This document shows, in pieces, positions 43,230 through 52,325 of a stretch of 64,000 nt of DNA. The position numbers and the translations under genes were made by a program. Numbering within the stretch: the first letter of the stretch is position 1; every line of letters begins with the position of its first letter. The stretch comes from Arenibacter troitsensis (GTDB lineage Bacteria > Bacteroidota > Bacteroidia > Flavobacteriales > Flavobacteriaceae): the NCBI RefSeq assembly GCF_900177645.1, contig NZ_FXAO01000001.1, positions 832,712 through 896,711 of the forward strand. Reading direction: 5' to 3'. Below the pieces are notes generated by a model. That model worked only from the letters and a program-made list of their open reading frames with translations. It was not told the origin of the DNA and ran no database searches.

Positions 43230-45809
43230 TTAAACAGGCAAATAGATGTAAAAGGTAGCTCCTTTGTTTATTTGGCCCTGGGCCACAATATGTCCTTTGT
43301 GTTTTTCCACTATCTTCTTGCATATAGCCAATCCTATTCCTGTACCCGAATATTCATTTTTTTGATGAAGTCGTTGGAAAAGTTCAAATATTTTATTGGC
43401 ATTGGCCTGTTCAAAACCAATACCGTTGTCCTTTACAGTAATGCAGAAATATTCCTTGGCTTTTTTATTAAAATCAGCAGGAATTGAGGAACGCTGCGTT
43501 TTTTTACAAGCGATTTCTATTTTTGGAGGTTCAAGAATACTGTGGTATTTGATGGAATTTGAAATAAGATTGTTGAAAAGTTGTTCCAACTGAAATGGGA
43601 CACCTCTTACTTCCGGAAGATCGCCAAGAATAAATTCTACCCCGGATTCCCTAATGGGAGCTTCCAGATCTTCCTGAACTTTTTCAATTACCAGATTTAG
43701 GTCTACAGGTACCCAATCCTTTTTCTTCTTGCTGAGTCTGGAATAGGCTAAGAGATATTTTATTAGGGTCTGCATACGGTTGGCAGACGATTTTACCTTT
43801 TCTATGTACTGTGCTTGCTGTTCCGTAAAATTTGAGGAATCGGAATCTATTATTCTTGAAATAAACATTTGAATCTTCCTTAAGGGTTCCTGAAGGTCAT
43901 GACTGGCAACACGGTTAAAAGATTCCAATTCACTATTGGCGCGCTTTAGTTCAAGATTCTTGTCTTTAAGTTTTTGTTCATTTTTTAGTTCCTTGGTTAT
44001 ATCCTTTACTACCCCTATAAATTCGGTTTTTAAAAAATGGCCTGTATTCTGAAGGTATTTTATCTTCCCCTTTTTGGTGATAACGCGATAGGTAAAATTG
44101 CTAATTATTTTTTTCTCTAAGGCCAGGTTTAATTTTTCGTCATATATCTCGAGGTCTTTTGGGTGTATAAAGGGCCTGTAATTATCAGGTGTTGGAAGAA
44201 ATTCGTTAGGTTCACAGTCCAATAACCTGAAAAAATTATCGGACATGGTGGCCCTCTTGGATTCAATATTCCAGCGATAACTACCTATTTTTGCAACAGC
44301 CTCAGCATCGTTTAAAATGGAATTTTGTACGGTCAATTGTTCATTAAGCTCCAACAAGCGTTGTTTGGCATTAATGATCTGGGTGCTGTCATATGAAGTA
44401 AGGGTAATGCCATCGTCCAATTTATTTATGGTAGTATGGACCCAAACCCTTTTTCCATTTAAAATATATTCGCTTTCATTCGTTGCAATGGTGCCAGTGT
44501 TGGCACATTTTACCATTAAATCGAATAATCCAGTATCATGTACGGAAGGATATATTTTGGATATTGATTTACCAATAACTTCATCGACTTGTTTTCCGGT
44601 AAGTTTTTCACTTTCGGCGTTGGTGAATACATATTTAAAATCTATAATTTCACCATTTAAGTCCCTCTCGGTAATAAGATGGCTAACCGTGTTGGTAGTG
44701 CTTTCAAGGATGTTGTTCAAGAAAGACTTGGTTTCTATCAAATCCCTGTTTTGATTTTCCAGCTGTTCGTTTAAAACCCTCAAATTTTGGGTAAACTTTC
44801 TTTCAGATGTGGTATCGACCGAAGTCGTTAGAACTCCGTTCTCCAATTTTACAGCAGTGGTCTTGAACCAAAACTGGTTACCATTAAATTTAAAATGTTT
44901 CTCAAATTTACGGGTCTCGCCCTCATCAATCACTTTGGCCAATTCATCAAAAATTCCATTCTCAAAGTTAATGGGAATTAGTTTGGACATTTTACTTTGC
45001 TCTATTTGGCTGGATTTTTGCCCTAGGACAGACTCAATTTTTTCATTGGAAAATACGATGGTAAAGTCTTGTACTTGTCCGGTAGGACTATAGATTGGCT
45101 CAAAATAACTTATAATATTGTCTGTACTGCCTAAAATATTTTGAAGGAACTTTTCGGCGGTGGCCGTTTTTTTTCGTTGTGAATTGATCTGCAGAAATGA
45201 AATAATAAAGATAAATAATGCAAACATTCCCAAGAGCAAAGTCATTAAGGGGGTAAACATTATTTGTGATCTATATTCCTCCTTTCGCTTCTCCAGTTGA
45301 ATCTGCTTTTCCTTGTACATTTGGTTTTTAAGCAAATTGAGCTGCGTTATTGCCTTTGAAACCTTGGTTATTTTTTCTCTATCGCCGGAAGAATAATTTG
45401 ATTTTTGAAATGGAATGTTGGCTATTACTTTTAAAGAATTATAAAGACTGTCCTGCCAAGATTGCACCGACAGTAAAATTTTCTGTTGTACAGGATTTTC
45501 TTGGGTGAGTTCCCTTAGCTTCATGAAGGATTCCTGGACCTCGGGTTTGTAATTTTCGAAAGAAGAAATGCCCAATGTATCTCGGGATAGAAGATTTTTT
45601 AGCTCCGTGGATTGCATTTGGGAATAATAGGAAAAAAGCTGATTTATTTCCATATCCACTTCCAAGGTATGGGAAACCATATCTGCCGACTCTCCCAACT
45701 GCACGATCTGTTTGTAACTTATGCTTCCAAGGAACATAAGAAGTGCTATGGCCAAAATAAGGGATACCGCAAGTACCTTTGGAGAGGATGTTAATTTTCT
45801 TATTGGCAT
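43230..45809 (-). CDS. CHASE3-PAS sensor histidine kinase
   Basis: The 859-residue kinase has a membrane helix (about 11-30), a CHASE3-like helical periplasmic domain (about 35-183) and a second helix (about 186-207). Three PAS regions follow (about 222-337, 362-478 and 500-606). HisKA has His637 (FNRVASHDLQEPLRKIQ, the bacteriophytochrome-like subtype), and the HATPase has DNGIGF and GTGIGLAICKKIV. It is the last gene of a leftward AraC / response regulator / kinase unit, 13 bases after the regulator gene. Confidence 0.92.
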   Translation of the reverse strand: MPIRKLTSSPKVLAVSLILAIALLMFLGSISYKQIVQLGESADMVSHTLEVDMEINQLFSYYSQMQSTELKNLLSRDTLGISSFENYKPEVQESFMKLRELTQENPVQQKILLSVQSWQDSLYNSLKVIANIPFQKSNYSSGDREKITKVSKAITQLNLLKNQMYKEKQIQLEKRKEEYRSQIMFTPLMTLLLGMFALFIFIISFLQINSQRKKTATAEKFLQNILGSTDNIISYFEPIYSPTGQVQDFTIVFSNEKIESVLGQKSSQIEQSKMSKLIPINFENGIFDELAKVIDEGETRKFEKHFKFNGNQFWFKTTAVKLENGVLTTSVDTTSERKFTQNLRVLNEQLENQNRDLIETKSFLNNILESTTNTVSHLITERDLNGEIIDFKYVFTNAESEKLTGKQVDEVIGKSISKIYPSVHDTGLFDLMVKCANTGTIATNESEYILNGKRVWVHTTINKLDDGITLTSYDSTQIINAKQRLLELNEQLTVQNSILNDAEAVAKIGSYRWNIESKRATMSDNFFRLLDCEPNEFLPTPDNYRPFIHPKDLEIYDEKLNLALEKKIISNFTYRVITKKGKIKYLQNTGHFLKTEFIGVVKDITKELKNEQKLKDKNLELKRANSELESFNRVASHDLQEPLRKIQMFISRIIDSDSSNFTEQQAQYIEKVKSSANRMQTLIKYLLAYSRLSKKKKDWVPVDLNLVIEKVQEDLEAPIRESGVEFILGDLPEVRGVPFQLEQLFNNLISNSIKYHSILEPPKIEIACKKTQRSSIPADFNKKAKEYFCITVKDNGIGFEQANANKIFELFQRLHQKNEYSGTGIGLAICKKIVEKHKGHIVAQGQINKGATFYIYLPV

Positions 45810-45822
45810 GCCTTAATAACCT

Positions 45823-46269
45823 TTAGATCCTTAATAAAAAATTATCCTTGTTCAAGGCCGAGGTATGATATTGCCAATTGAGCTGTAAAACCTTTTCAAT
45901 GGCCTGTTTTAGATCCCCAAAACTATTTGGCTTGTTGATATAAATGTTGGCTCCGTTCACAAAAGTTTCTTCAATATCGGCCTCAGAGGAGGATGTGGAA
46001 TATATGGCCACCAAGAGGTCATGTAGTCTGGGATGGTTTCTAATTTCATGGAGACACTGCATTCCATTTTTGATGGGCATGTTTAAATCCAGAAAGACTA
46101 TTTCCGGTAAGATTACATTGGGCAGGGTCAAATAATCCATCAATTCCTTTCCATTGTTAAAAAGGGATAGTTTGGTCTTTATTTTAATTTCATTCATAGC
46201 TTCCTTGAACAATGTTCTATCATCTTCATCATCATCGGCCAAGGCTATGTTCAGCGTATTTAGGGGCAT
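45823..46269 (-). CDS. Rcp1-like single-domain response regulator
   Basis: The 148-residue receiver has an acidic cluster at 12-17 (DDDEDD), phospho-acceptor Asp61 (FLDLNMPIKNG), Ser91/Thr92 and Lys113-Pro114. The loop lengths resemble Rcp1, the partner of phytochrome-type kinases, which fits the neighbouring kinase's HisKA subtype. It sits 12-13 bases from both neighbours. Confidence 0.9.
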   Translation of the reverse strand: MPLNTLNIALADDDEDDRTLFKEAMNEIKIKTKLSLFNNGKELMDYLTLPNVILPEIVFLDLNMPIKNGMQCLHEIRNHPRLHDLLVAIYSTSSSEADIEETFVNGANIYINKPNSFGDLKQAIEKVLQLNWQYHTSALNKDNFLLRI

Positions 46270-46281
46270 ATATAGGTGTGG

Positions 46282-46845
46282 TTATTTTTGGTTTAAGGCT
46301 CTTTCCTTCCTCTTCAGGATTATTTTCTGAAAAGAGGAGGGTGTAAGTCCGGTCGTCTTTTTGAATTGGGCCGATAAATGTGAAACACTACTATAGTTGA
46401 GTTTATACGCTATTTCCGTTAATGTCAGGTGGTTTTGGAGAATTAAACTTTTGGCGATATCTATTTTCTTTAGTATTACAAAATTCTCAATGGAAGAATA
46501 AGTAGCTTCAGAGAATACTGAGGATAAATAGGTATATGAATAATCCAGTTTTTCAGCAAGATAGGTAGAGAAATTATATAGTTTAGGGTTCTCATCATCT
46601 TTGATCCATTCTGTAATTGAATCTTTAATGCGTTGCACCAATGCCATTTGTTGATCATCCATAATCTCTATGCCATATTTTCCCAATAGAGCGGCCATTT
46701 CCTGTTCTTCCTCTAGTGTGGGCCTTCTATCAAATTCAATTTCCCCAACACCGTGAATGGTATATTTCATTCCCAAGGCGTCCAATTGTTCCTGCAGAAC
46801 AGTTTTGCATATAAGGTTAAAATCAAATTTCAGATAGATTCTCAT
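46282..46845 (-). CDS. AraC-type regulator with degenerate HMA-like N-terminus
   Basis: The C-terminal half (about residues 95-187) is an AraC-type double HTH (YTYLSSVFSEATYSSIENFV, and LTEIAYKLNYSSVSHLSAQFKKTTGLTPSS in two motif parts). The N-terminal 70 residues (MRIYLKFDFNLICKTVLQEQ, GVGEIEFDRRPT) resemble the HMA-like ferredoxin fold found in many flavobacterial AraC proteins. The metal-binding CxxC of that fold is absent. I chose ATG 46845 over the open frame to 46878 because relatives begin M(K/R)-(L/I)-Y-I/L-K. It heads the kinase unit. Confidence 0.83.
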   Translation of the reverse strand: MRIYLKFDFNLICKTVLQEQLDALGMKYTIHGVGEIEFDRRPTLEEEQEMAALLGKYGIEIMDDQQMALVQRIKDSITEWIKDDENPKLYNFSTYLAEKLDYSYTYLSSVFSEATYSSIENFVILKKIDIAKSLILQNHLTLTEIAYKLNYSSVSHLSAQFKKTTGLTPSSFQKIILKRKERALNQK

Positions 46846-47107
46846 TAATTGCATATAATATGGGCCGGTCATATCCATTCCTACAAATTTTGGAAAACAA
46901 AACTGGCGTTATACACAAAGATGATGATTTTTTAATTTCATTTTAGCTGCTCGGTGAATTTTTTATTAATTGTTCTGTAAATTGATAATGCAGGGTAATT
47001 TTTGCCCTAACTAAATCTTTAACTTTCCCAGTACTTTAGTACATAGTCCTCATGGCCTGTCCATACCATGGTTTAATGGTTATCTACCTAGCTCTGGCAG
47101 TAAGCTT

Positions 47108-47428
47108 TTAGTTCGTCATGTAGTTGTCTTCGGGGATTTCCTTAAAAAATTCCGCTGTTTCAATATTGCTGGATGGGCTGTAATTGGCCAATACCGTTCC
47201 TTTACTGCCATCGTTTGTTTTCAGAATATATAAAATGGACATGTCGGACGGATTGCTCATTCCTTCGAAGCGATATTCCTTTAAAATAGTGACATCCTCT
47301 GGCGAATACCCAATTTTTGTCTTCGAATCGATCAATTTCATGTTTTCTACCCGGTAGTTGCCCTTAAAGCCTTTTTTTTGATATTCGTCTATTATTTCTT
47401 TTTCGTTTTTGGCAAATTCATTTGTCAT
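47108..47428 (-). CDS. conserved hypothetical small protein
   Basis: A 106-residue soluble acidic protein. The segment EYRFEGMSNPSDMSILYILK then NDGSKGTVLANY is shared, as I recall, with small flavobacterial proteins often mislabelled 'phosphoribosylpyrophosphate synthetase'. There is no PRPP-binding loop here, so that label would be wrong. Its placement among stress-type mini-genes is the only hint of function. Confidence 0.7.
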   Translation of the reverse strand: MTNEFAKNEKEIIDEYQKKGFKGNYRVENMKLIDSKTKIGYSPEDVTILKEYRFEGMSNPSDMSILYILKTNDGSKGTVLANYSPSSNIETAEFFKEIPEDNYMTN

Positions 47429-47563
47429 TTTAATTTGTTTAAAGTTAATTACTGTTTATATTTTTTAATAGGATCTTTGGCAAGCCAATCTTTTGTTTTC
47501 TACCACAAAACGTCATCGATTTTGACTGTTACCCTGGGTGTGCCCAAGAATTCTTGGGGAAAT

Positions 47564-47599
47564 AAAAACGGACAAGATCCTCAATGGAAAATGTCCGTT
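47564..47599 (-). terminator. intrinsic terminator of the small lipoprotein gene
   Basis: AACGGACA (47567-47574) pairs with TGTCCGTT (47592-47599) around a 17-base loop. On the leftward strand the stem is followed by TTTTTATTT. It lies 34 bases beyond the stop of the lipoprotein gene at 47633. A second perfect palindrome, CCCAAGAATTCTTGGG, follows at 47543-47558. Confidence 0.7.
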
Positions 47600-47632
47600 C
47601 AAAACAAAATCTAACCAACCAAAGAGAATGTT

Positions 47633-47824
47633 TTAATTGTCGTCCGTGGCGTCATCAATTTCATCACCAATTTCTTCCACACCTTCCTCAATACCGTCCC
47701 CGACCTCTTCTATTCCATCTTCAATTTTCTCACCGGCAGTTTTTTCCTCTCTACAACTGCTCAATGTGGCTAGAGAAACAGTAAATAGTAGAGCGAATAA
47801 GAAGTATATTATCGATTTTTTCAT
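47633..47824 (-). CDS. small acidic lipoprotein
   Basis: The 63-residue precursor has a signal peptide with lipobox LSSC (Cys24). The mature 40 residues are nearly all Glu, Asp, Gly, Ile and Val in a repeating pattern (EKIEDGIEEVGDGIEEGVEE). The spacing of about seven suggests an amphipathic helix with a strongly negative face. It would be an outer- or inner-membrane-anchored acidic tail. Such proteins are common in flavobacterial stress regions; the function is unknown. Confidence 0.82.
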   Translation of the reverse strand: MKKSIIYFLFALLFTVSLATLSSCREEKTAGEKIEDGIEEVGDGIEEGVEEIGDEIDDATDDN

Positions 47825-47895
47825 TTTTATAGTTTTAAGATTATGTACGTCCGTACTTAATATGGTTTCTGTTAATTTTTATAAAGCTTTAATTT

Positions 47896-48057
47896 TTAGA
47901 CCTTACTTCTTCCTGTAAATAAGGAAATTACAAATAGAATCAAGAAAATAAAGAAAAGGATTTTAGCAATACTTGCAGCGCCTGCTGCTATTCCACCAAA
48001 TCCAAAAATTGCGGCAATTATTGCCAATATTACAAATGTTACTGTCCATCGTAGCAT
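47896..48057 (-). CDS. DUF1328 (UPF0391/YtjA) mini membrane protein
   Basis: A 53-residue protein on the reverse strand from ATG 48057 to TAA 47896. It begins [20 protein letters not shown] and continues [20 protein letters not shown], ending LFTGRSKV. The [20 protein letters not shown] core is diagnostic of DUF1328. It has two short hydrophobic helices. Members are induced by envelope or osmotic stress in many bacteria; the molecular role is unknown. Confidence 0.92.
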   Translation of the reverse strand: MLRWTVTFVILAIIAAIFGFGGIAAGAASIAKILFFIFLILFVISLFTGRSKV

Positions 48058-48195
48058 GATATGTGTGTTTTTAGGTTAATACTATAAATTGTTCCTTAAC
48101 AATCTTTGATACAAATTTCAAGATATTAAATCACATTGTTTAACGTAATCACTTTAATAGTTAACACAGATGGTTAGGTTGTAACTTGTTTTAAT

Positions 48196-49080
48196 TCAAT
48201 TGTTTGTAGGCTTGTTGAATTTGAAGTTTTCTGGAAAATCCAAGGTGCGAATAGGGAAGGGGATATTAATGTTGTTATCGTCGAATGCTTTCTTTATTGC
48301 TATCATGGCAACAGTTTTAGCCTTCAGAACTTCTAAGGAAGAGGTGGAGTTGATCCAGAAACGGATTTCAAAGTTTATGGAGCTATCGCCGAATTCGGTA
48401 TAAAGAAAAATTACTTCCTTGGTATTTTCTACCTTGTCAAAATGCGAGGAAATAGTCTTGCAAACAAGATCCCGCACAAATTCCAAATCGGACGAATAGG
48501 CAACTCCACATTTTAGTATTACACGTGATTGGGCTGTAGTAGAAAAATTCCTGATAGGGTTCTCCAAAACCAATTTATTGGGGATATAAACTAAATTGTT
48601 ATCCGATTGTTTTATCGTAACTGCCCTCAGGTCTATGTCTACTACCTCGCCTTCGTAATCATTGCTTTCTATCCAATCCCCAAATTTAATATGTTTAATA
48701 TAGGACAACACAATTCCGGAATAGGTGTTGGCCAAGGCGCCTTGCAATGCTAGGCCTACAGCCAGACCTGCTACCCCTGCACCGGCTAAAATTGTATTGA
48801 GCGTTTTACTTAGGTCCAAAATTCCCAGCACTAAAAACAATCCTGCTAGAATAACCATTACAGAAATCAACTTGGCAATTAAATTCTTCATGGATTTTTG
48901 TAAACTGCTTTTGCTCAGTATTTTCCATGTTAGTTTAGTGAAATACTTGGATAACAGAATAACAATGATGAATACAAGCAGCGCTAAAATGATATTGGGC
49001 AAACTCACTATTAAACTGTCTATCCAGGAAGTCAATCTGTTGGTCATTTCCTTCCAGGCTTCGTCGATATGTAAATCCAT
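48196..49080 (-). CDS. MscS-family mechanosensitive channel
   Basis: The 294-residue protein has three N-terminal helices. The pore-lining helix GAGVAGLAVGLALQGALAN is followed by the beta domain (IKFGDWIESNDYEGEVVDID, VYIPNKLVLENPIRNFS) and the alpha/beta C-terminal domain. This is the small MscS architecture. It releases solutes upon hypo-osmotic shock. It is divergent from the DUF2254 gene across a 484-base gap. Confidence 0.93.
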   Translation of the reverse strand: MDLHIDEAWKEMTNRLTSWIDSLIVSLPNIILALLVFIIVILLSKYFTKLTWKILSKSSLQKSMKNLIAKLISVMVILAGLFLVLGILDLSKTLNTILAGAGVAGLAVGLALQGALANTYSGIVLSYIKHIKFGDWIESNDYEGEVVDIDLRAVTIKQSDNNLVYIPNKLVLENPIRNFSTTAQSRVILKCGVAYSSDLEFVRDLVCKTISSHFDKVENTKEVIFLYTEFGDSSINFEIRFWINSTSSLEVLKAKTVAMIAIKKAFDDNNINIPFPIRTLDFPENFKFNKPTNN

Positions 49081-49171
49081 AATGTTAGTTTCAAATATTG
49101 ATCTAGAAGTTAAGAAGATTTATAAGAAAACACTAACTTATTACATTTGTACACCTTGTTGATGTTTAACA

Positions 49172-49207
49172 AAAAAAACGGTTCCGATATTTAATTATAT
49201 CGGAACC
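49172..49207 (-). terminator. orphan intrinsic terminator, leftward
   Basis: GGTTCCGATAT (49180-49190) and ATATCGGAACC (49197-49207) form a perfect 11-bp stem with a 6-base loop. An 8-base A-run (49171-49178) gives a U-run for leftward transcription. No annotated leftward gene ends here: the next one upstream would have to start inside 49208-49564. Confidence 0.85.
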
Positions 49208-49564
49208 ATTAATTAACAACCAACCTAATCATCTTATTTGAATTGCTTTTGTAGTGTTTAGAAATTCCAATAAGAATACATTTAACCCAAATGTCCCCCG
49301 AAATTCTGGGCCGGCTTGTCTGCCAAAACCTTAAAATGCAATGTTCTATTAAATCTTATAATCCAAATGTATTTAATGAATTTAATATAAGTGTGCTGTA
49401 ATCTCAATAAAATTGACTCTTTTGCTAAATCACCGCGCCTAAGGCAGGAATTCGTTTCATCCTAAGTTTCAATTCTAATGGTATGCGATACAATTTATTG
49501 GTATCGGGTTAGCGGGGTAGAAGCGCTATTAACTACCTTTAAGCAACTTTAAATTGCTTCCAGC
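49208..49564. other. gene-free gap that may encode a small leftward RNA
   Basis: The only support for a transcript is the strong terminator at its left end. A leftward frame closing with TAA before that terminator gives a peptide ending HFKVLADKPAQNFGGHLG, with TTG as the only visible start (about 41 codons). This is too weak to call as a gene. The rightward part should hold the DUF2254 promoter. Confidence 0.3.
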
Positions 49565-50848
49565 ATGTTTAAATCCGTCTTAAAACTAGTAAAGGTATTA
49601 TATAGTAGAGTGCTCTTGAGCATTGCATTTTATCCAGTGCTTATTTCATTCGGATTTTGTTTATTGGCTTTTGTAATTCTGGAACTGGAAAGTTTGGCAT
49701 TGGCCAAAAAGCTAAAAGAAAACATTCCTTACCTATTTATAGAGGATTATGAAACTGCTAGGGCTATTTTAACAACTTTAATTGGAGGCATTCTTTCCTT
49801 AACTGTATTTAGTTTTACCATGGTTATGGTGGTACTCAGTCAAGCTTCTTCCAATTTTTCACCAAGATTGTTGCCAAGTCTTGTCTCCAATAAAAGACAC
49901 CAATTAATTCTAGGAGTGTATATAGGTACACTGTTGTATTGCATTATTATTCTCATTGTTCTTGGAGCCAATGACATTGAAACCCATTCAGTGGGGTTTC
50001 CAACCATGTTGGCTGCAATTTCAGGAATATTCTGTACAGGATTGTTTGTGTATTTTATCCATAGCATTTCCGTATCCATTCAAATTCAAAACATTATTGA
50101 TAATATATTTCGTTCCAGCTCAAAATATTTGGATGTGGACTTTGAGGATTCCAGAACATTAAATGTTGGCTTACAGGAATTTAGGACAGATGATTTTGAA
50201 ACCATTTATGCACAAAAGTCGGGCTATTACAGAGGGTTTGACGATGCTTTGCTAAGTGATTCCTTAATTGATAATTGCCATGTGTTTGAAATATTGCCTT
50301 ACGTTGGATGTCATGTGTGGGAAGGAATGCCATTGATAATGGCCCAGAATTCGTTTTCAAATGAAGACATGAAGAACTTGTTGTTATGTATAAATATTTC
50401 CACCAACAGAAGTGATCGGAAGGAGGGAATAGATGGGTTTATCAAGTTGATGGAAATAACGGTCAAGGCCATGTCACCGGGAATTAACGATCCCGGGACG
50501 GCCATTGATGCCATCAATAGATTGGCCCCTTTACTTGTGAAAATTTTGAGGTTTCCGCCCAAGACATCACATTCCATAAAAGATGGTAAGATTATTATTG
50601 TAAGAAATAACATTACGGCCAAGGAATTAATGCGGACTATTATGCAACCTATCAGATTATATGCGAAACAGGATAGTTCAGTTGTTATTGCCTTGCTCGA
50701 CGCCTTAAAATTTATAATGCGTGATGCCAAGGTTTCCAAGGAAAACAAGGAAGATGTAAAAAAGGAATTGGAGGCCTTAAAAGTGGATGTAAAGGCAAAT
50801 ATTGAGAATAATTATGATCGTGAAATGGTTTTGGCAATGTTTGAATAG
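49565..50848 (+). CDS. DUF2254 membrane protein
   Basis: The 427-residue protein has four membrane helices in the first 170 residues (IAFYPVLISFGFCLLAFVIL, LTTLIGGILSLTVFSFTMV, GVYIGTLLYCIIILIVLGA and a fourth near 145-165). A soluble domain follows. The ATLIGG-like segment followed by SQASSNFSPRLLPSL is the DUF2254 signature, as is GINDPGTAIDAINRLAPLL. Function is unknown. It precedes the aldehyde dehydrogenase gene by 86 bases. Confidence 0.9.
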   Translation: MFKSVLKLVKVLYSRVLLSIAFYPVLISFGFCLLAFVILELESLALAKKLKENIPYLFIEDYETARAILTTLIGGILSLTVFSFTMVMVVLSQASSNFSPRLLPSLVSNKRHQLILGVYIGTLLYCIIILIVLGANDIETHSVGFPTMLAAISGIFCTGLFVYFIHSISVSIQIQNIIDNIFRSSSKYLDVDFEDSRTLNVGLQEFRTDDFETIYAQKSGYYRGFDDALLSDSLIDNCHVFEILPYVGCHVWEGMPLIMAQNSFSNEDMKNLLLCINISTNRSDRKEGIDGFIKLMEITVKAMSPGINDPGTAIDAINRLAPLLVKILRFPPKTSHSIKDGKIIIVRNNITAKELMRTIMQPIRLYAKQDSSVVIALLDALKFIMRDAKVSKENKEDVKKELEALKVDVKANIENNYDREMVLAMFE

Positions 50849-50934
50849 AACAGTTACAAAAGGAAATACTGTAAATGGTTTAGTGTATTGCGGAAACTTT
50901 TTTCTTGATTTTTTAACAGAATAAATTTAGTCTT

Positions 50935-52296
50935 ATGGAATATATAGAGTCAGTAAACCCATATAATGGAAAGCCTTTGGAAAAGTATAGAATGTTTTCC
51001 GATAGTGATATAAAGAGGGTGTTGGAAAAGGCTGAACTTGCCTTTGGTAGTTGGAGAAATGAAAGCGTGGAACATAGGGCAGGTCTGTTAAAAAAACTGG
51101 CCAAGACCTTGTTGAAAAACAAAAAATCCTATGCCCAATTAATGTCCAAGGAAATGGGGAAACCTATAAATCAGGGTGTTGCCGAAGTTGAGAAATGTGC
51201 TTGGGCCTGTGATTTTTATGCCAAGAATGCCGTTGGGTTCCTTTCGGATGATCTCATAGAAACGGAGGCCGATGAAAGTTTTATAAGTTATGACCCTCTT
51301 GGCTGTGTATTGGCTGTTATGCCTTGGAATTTTCCGTTTTGGCAGGTTATACGCTTTGCAGCGCCTACGCTCACGGCTGGAAATACCATAATATTAAAGC
51401 ATGCCAGTAATGTTCCTGGATGTGCCTTGGCACTACAGGAGTTGTTTCAAATGGCCGGTTATCCCGAAGGCAGTTTTCAGTCTATTATTGCAAACCATGA
51501 ACAACTCGAATCAATAATAGAAAACTCTATTGTTCAAGGTGTGACCCTTACAGGAAGCGAACAGGCAGGTAGGGCTGTGGCCGCCCTGGCCGGAAAGAAT
51601 TTAAAAAAATGTGTTATGGAACTAGGGGGCAATAATGCCTGTATAGTATGGGAAGATGCTGATTTGGATAAATATTTGAATATCATGGTGATGGCCAGAA
51701 TGCTGAATACCGGTCAAAGTTGCATCGCGGCCAAGAGATTTATAGTAGTAGAAGCTATATACGATGAGTTTCTTATGAAGTTTTCCGAAAGAATCCAAAC
51801 CCTTAAATCTGGAGATCCAATGGATAAACAAACAGATATAGGGGTTATGGCCAGGGAGAACTTGGCAACAACATTGGAACAACAAGTGAATGGATCCTTG
51901 GAAATAGGAGCTAGAGTTAAGATTGGAAATAAGCGTAACGGGGCATATTATGAGCCTACAGTCCTTATTGATGTAGTTCCTGGTATGCCAGCCTTTGATG
52001 AAGAGCTTTTTGGCCCAGTAGCAGCCGTGGTAAAGGCAAAAGATAGGAAGCAAGCCGTGGTAATGGCGGCAAATTCCAAATTTGGTCTAGGGTCCATGTT
52101 GTTCACCGAGGATATAAAATCCGCAAGGAAAATAATTGGAGATATACCCGATGGGGCATTTTTTATTAATGAGATGGTAAAATCGGATCCAAGATTGCCT
52201 TTTGGAGGTACTAAAGCATCGGGATTTGGACGGGAGCTTTCCATGGAAGGCATGTTGGAGTTTGTGAACAAAAAGACGGTCTATATAAAGAAGTAG
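50935..52296 (+). CDS. NAD(P)-dependent succinate-semialdehyde dehydrogenase family protein
   Basis: The 453-residue aldehyde dehydrogenase has the Rossmann motif TLTGSEQAG, general base Glu229 (MELGGNN) and catalytic Cys263 (NTGQSCIAAKR). MPWNFPFWQV and the C-terminal LPFGGTKASGFGRE are typical. The slightly short length and the start EYIESVNPYNGKPLEKY match the NAD-dependent SSADH group often named GabD/Sad in Bacteroidota. Substrate identity is by family only. It is followed by a convergent nitroreductase. Confidence 0.9.
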   Translation: MEYIESVNPYNGKPLEKYRMFSDSDIKRVLEKAELAFGSWRNESVEHRAGLLKKLAKTLLKNKKSYAQLMSKEMGKPINQGVAEVEKCAWACDFYAKNAVGFLSDDLIETEADESFISYDPLGCVLAVMPWNFPFWQVIRFAAPTLTAGNTIILKHASNVPGCALALQELFQMAGYPEGSFQSIIANHEQLESIIENSIVQGVTLTGSEQAGRAVAALAGKNLKKCVMELGGNNACIVWEDADLDKYLNIMVMARMLNTGQSCIAAKRFIVVEAIYDEFLMKFSERIQTLKSGDPMDKQTDIGVMARENLATTLEQQVNGSLEIGARVKIGNKRNGAYYEPTVLIDVVPGMPAFDEELFGPVAAVVKAKDRKQAVVMAANSKFGLGSMLFTEDIKSARKIIGDIPDGAFFINEMVKSDPRLPFGGTKASGFGRELSMEGMLEFVNKKTVYIKK

Positions 52297-52325
52297 GATA
52301 TTTTAATACCACAGCACAGTTTATT

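Noticed and set aside
47637-47918. A 93-codon rightward frame antisense to the acidic lipoprotein and DUF1328 genes
   Set aside because: Its Ser/Pro-rich repeats are the mirror of the Glu/Asp codons of the lipoprotein gene.
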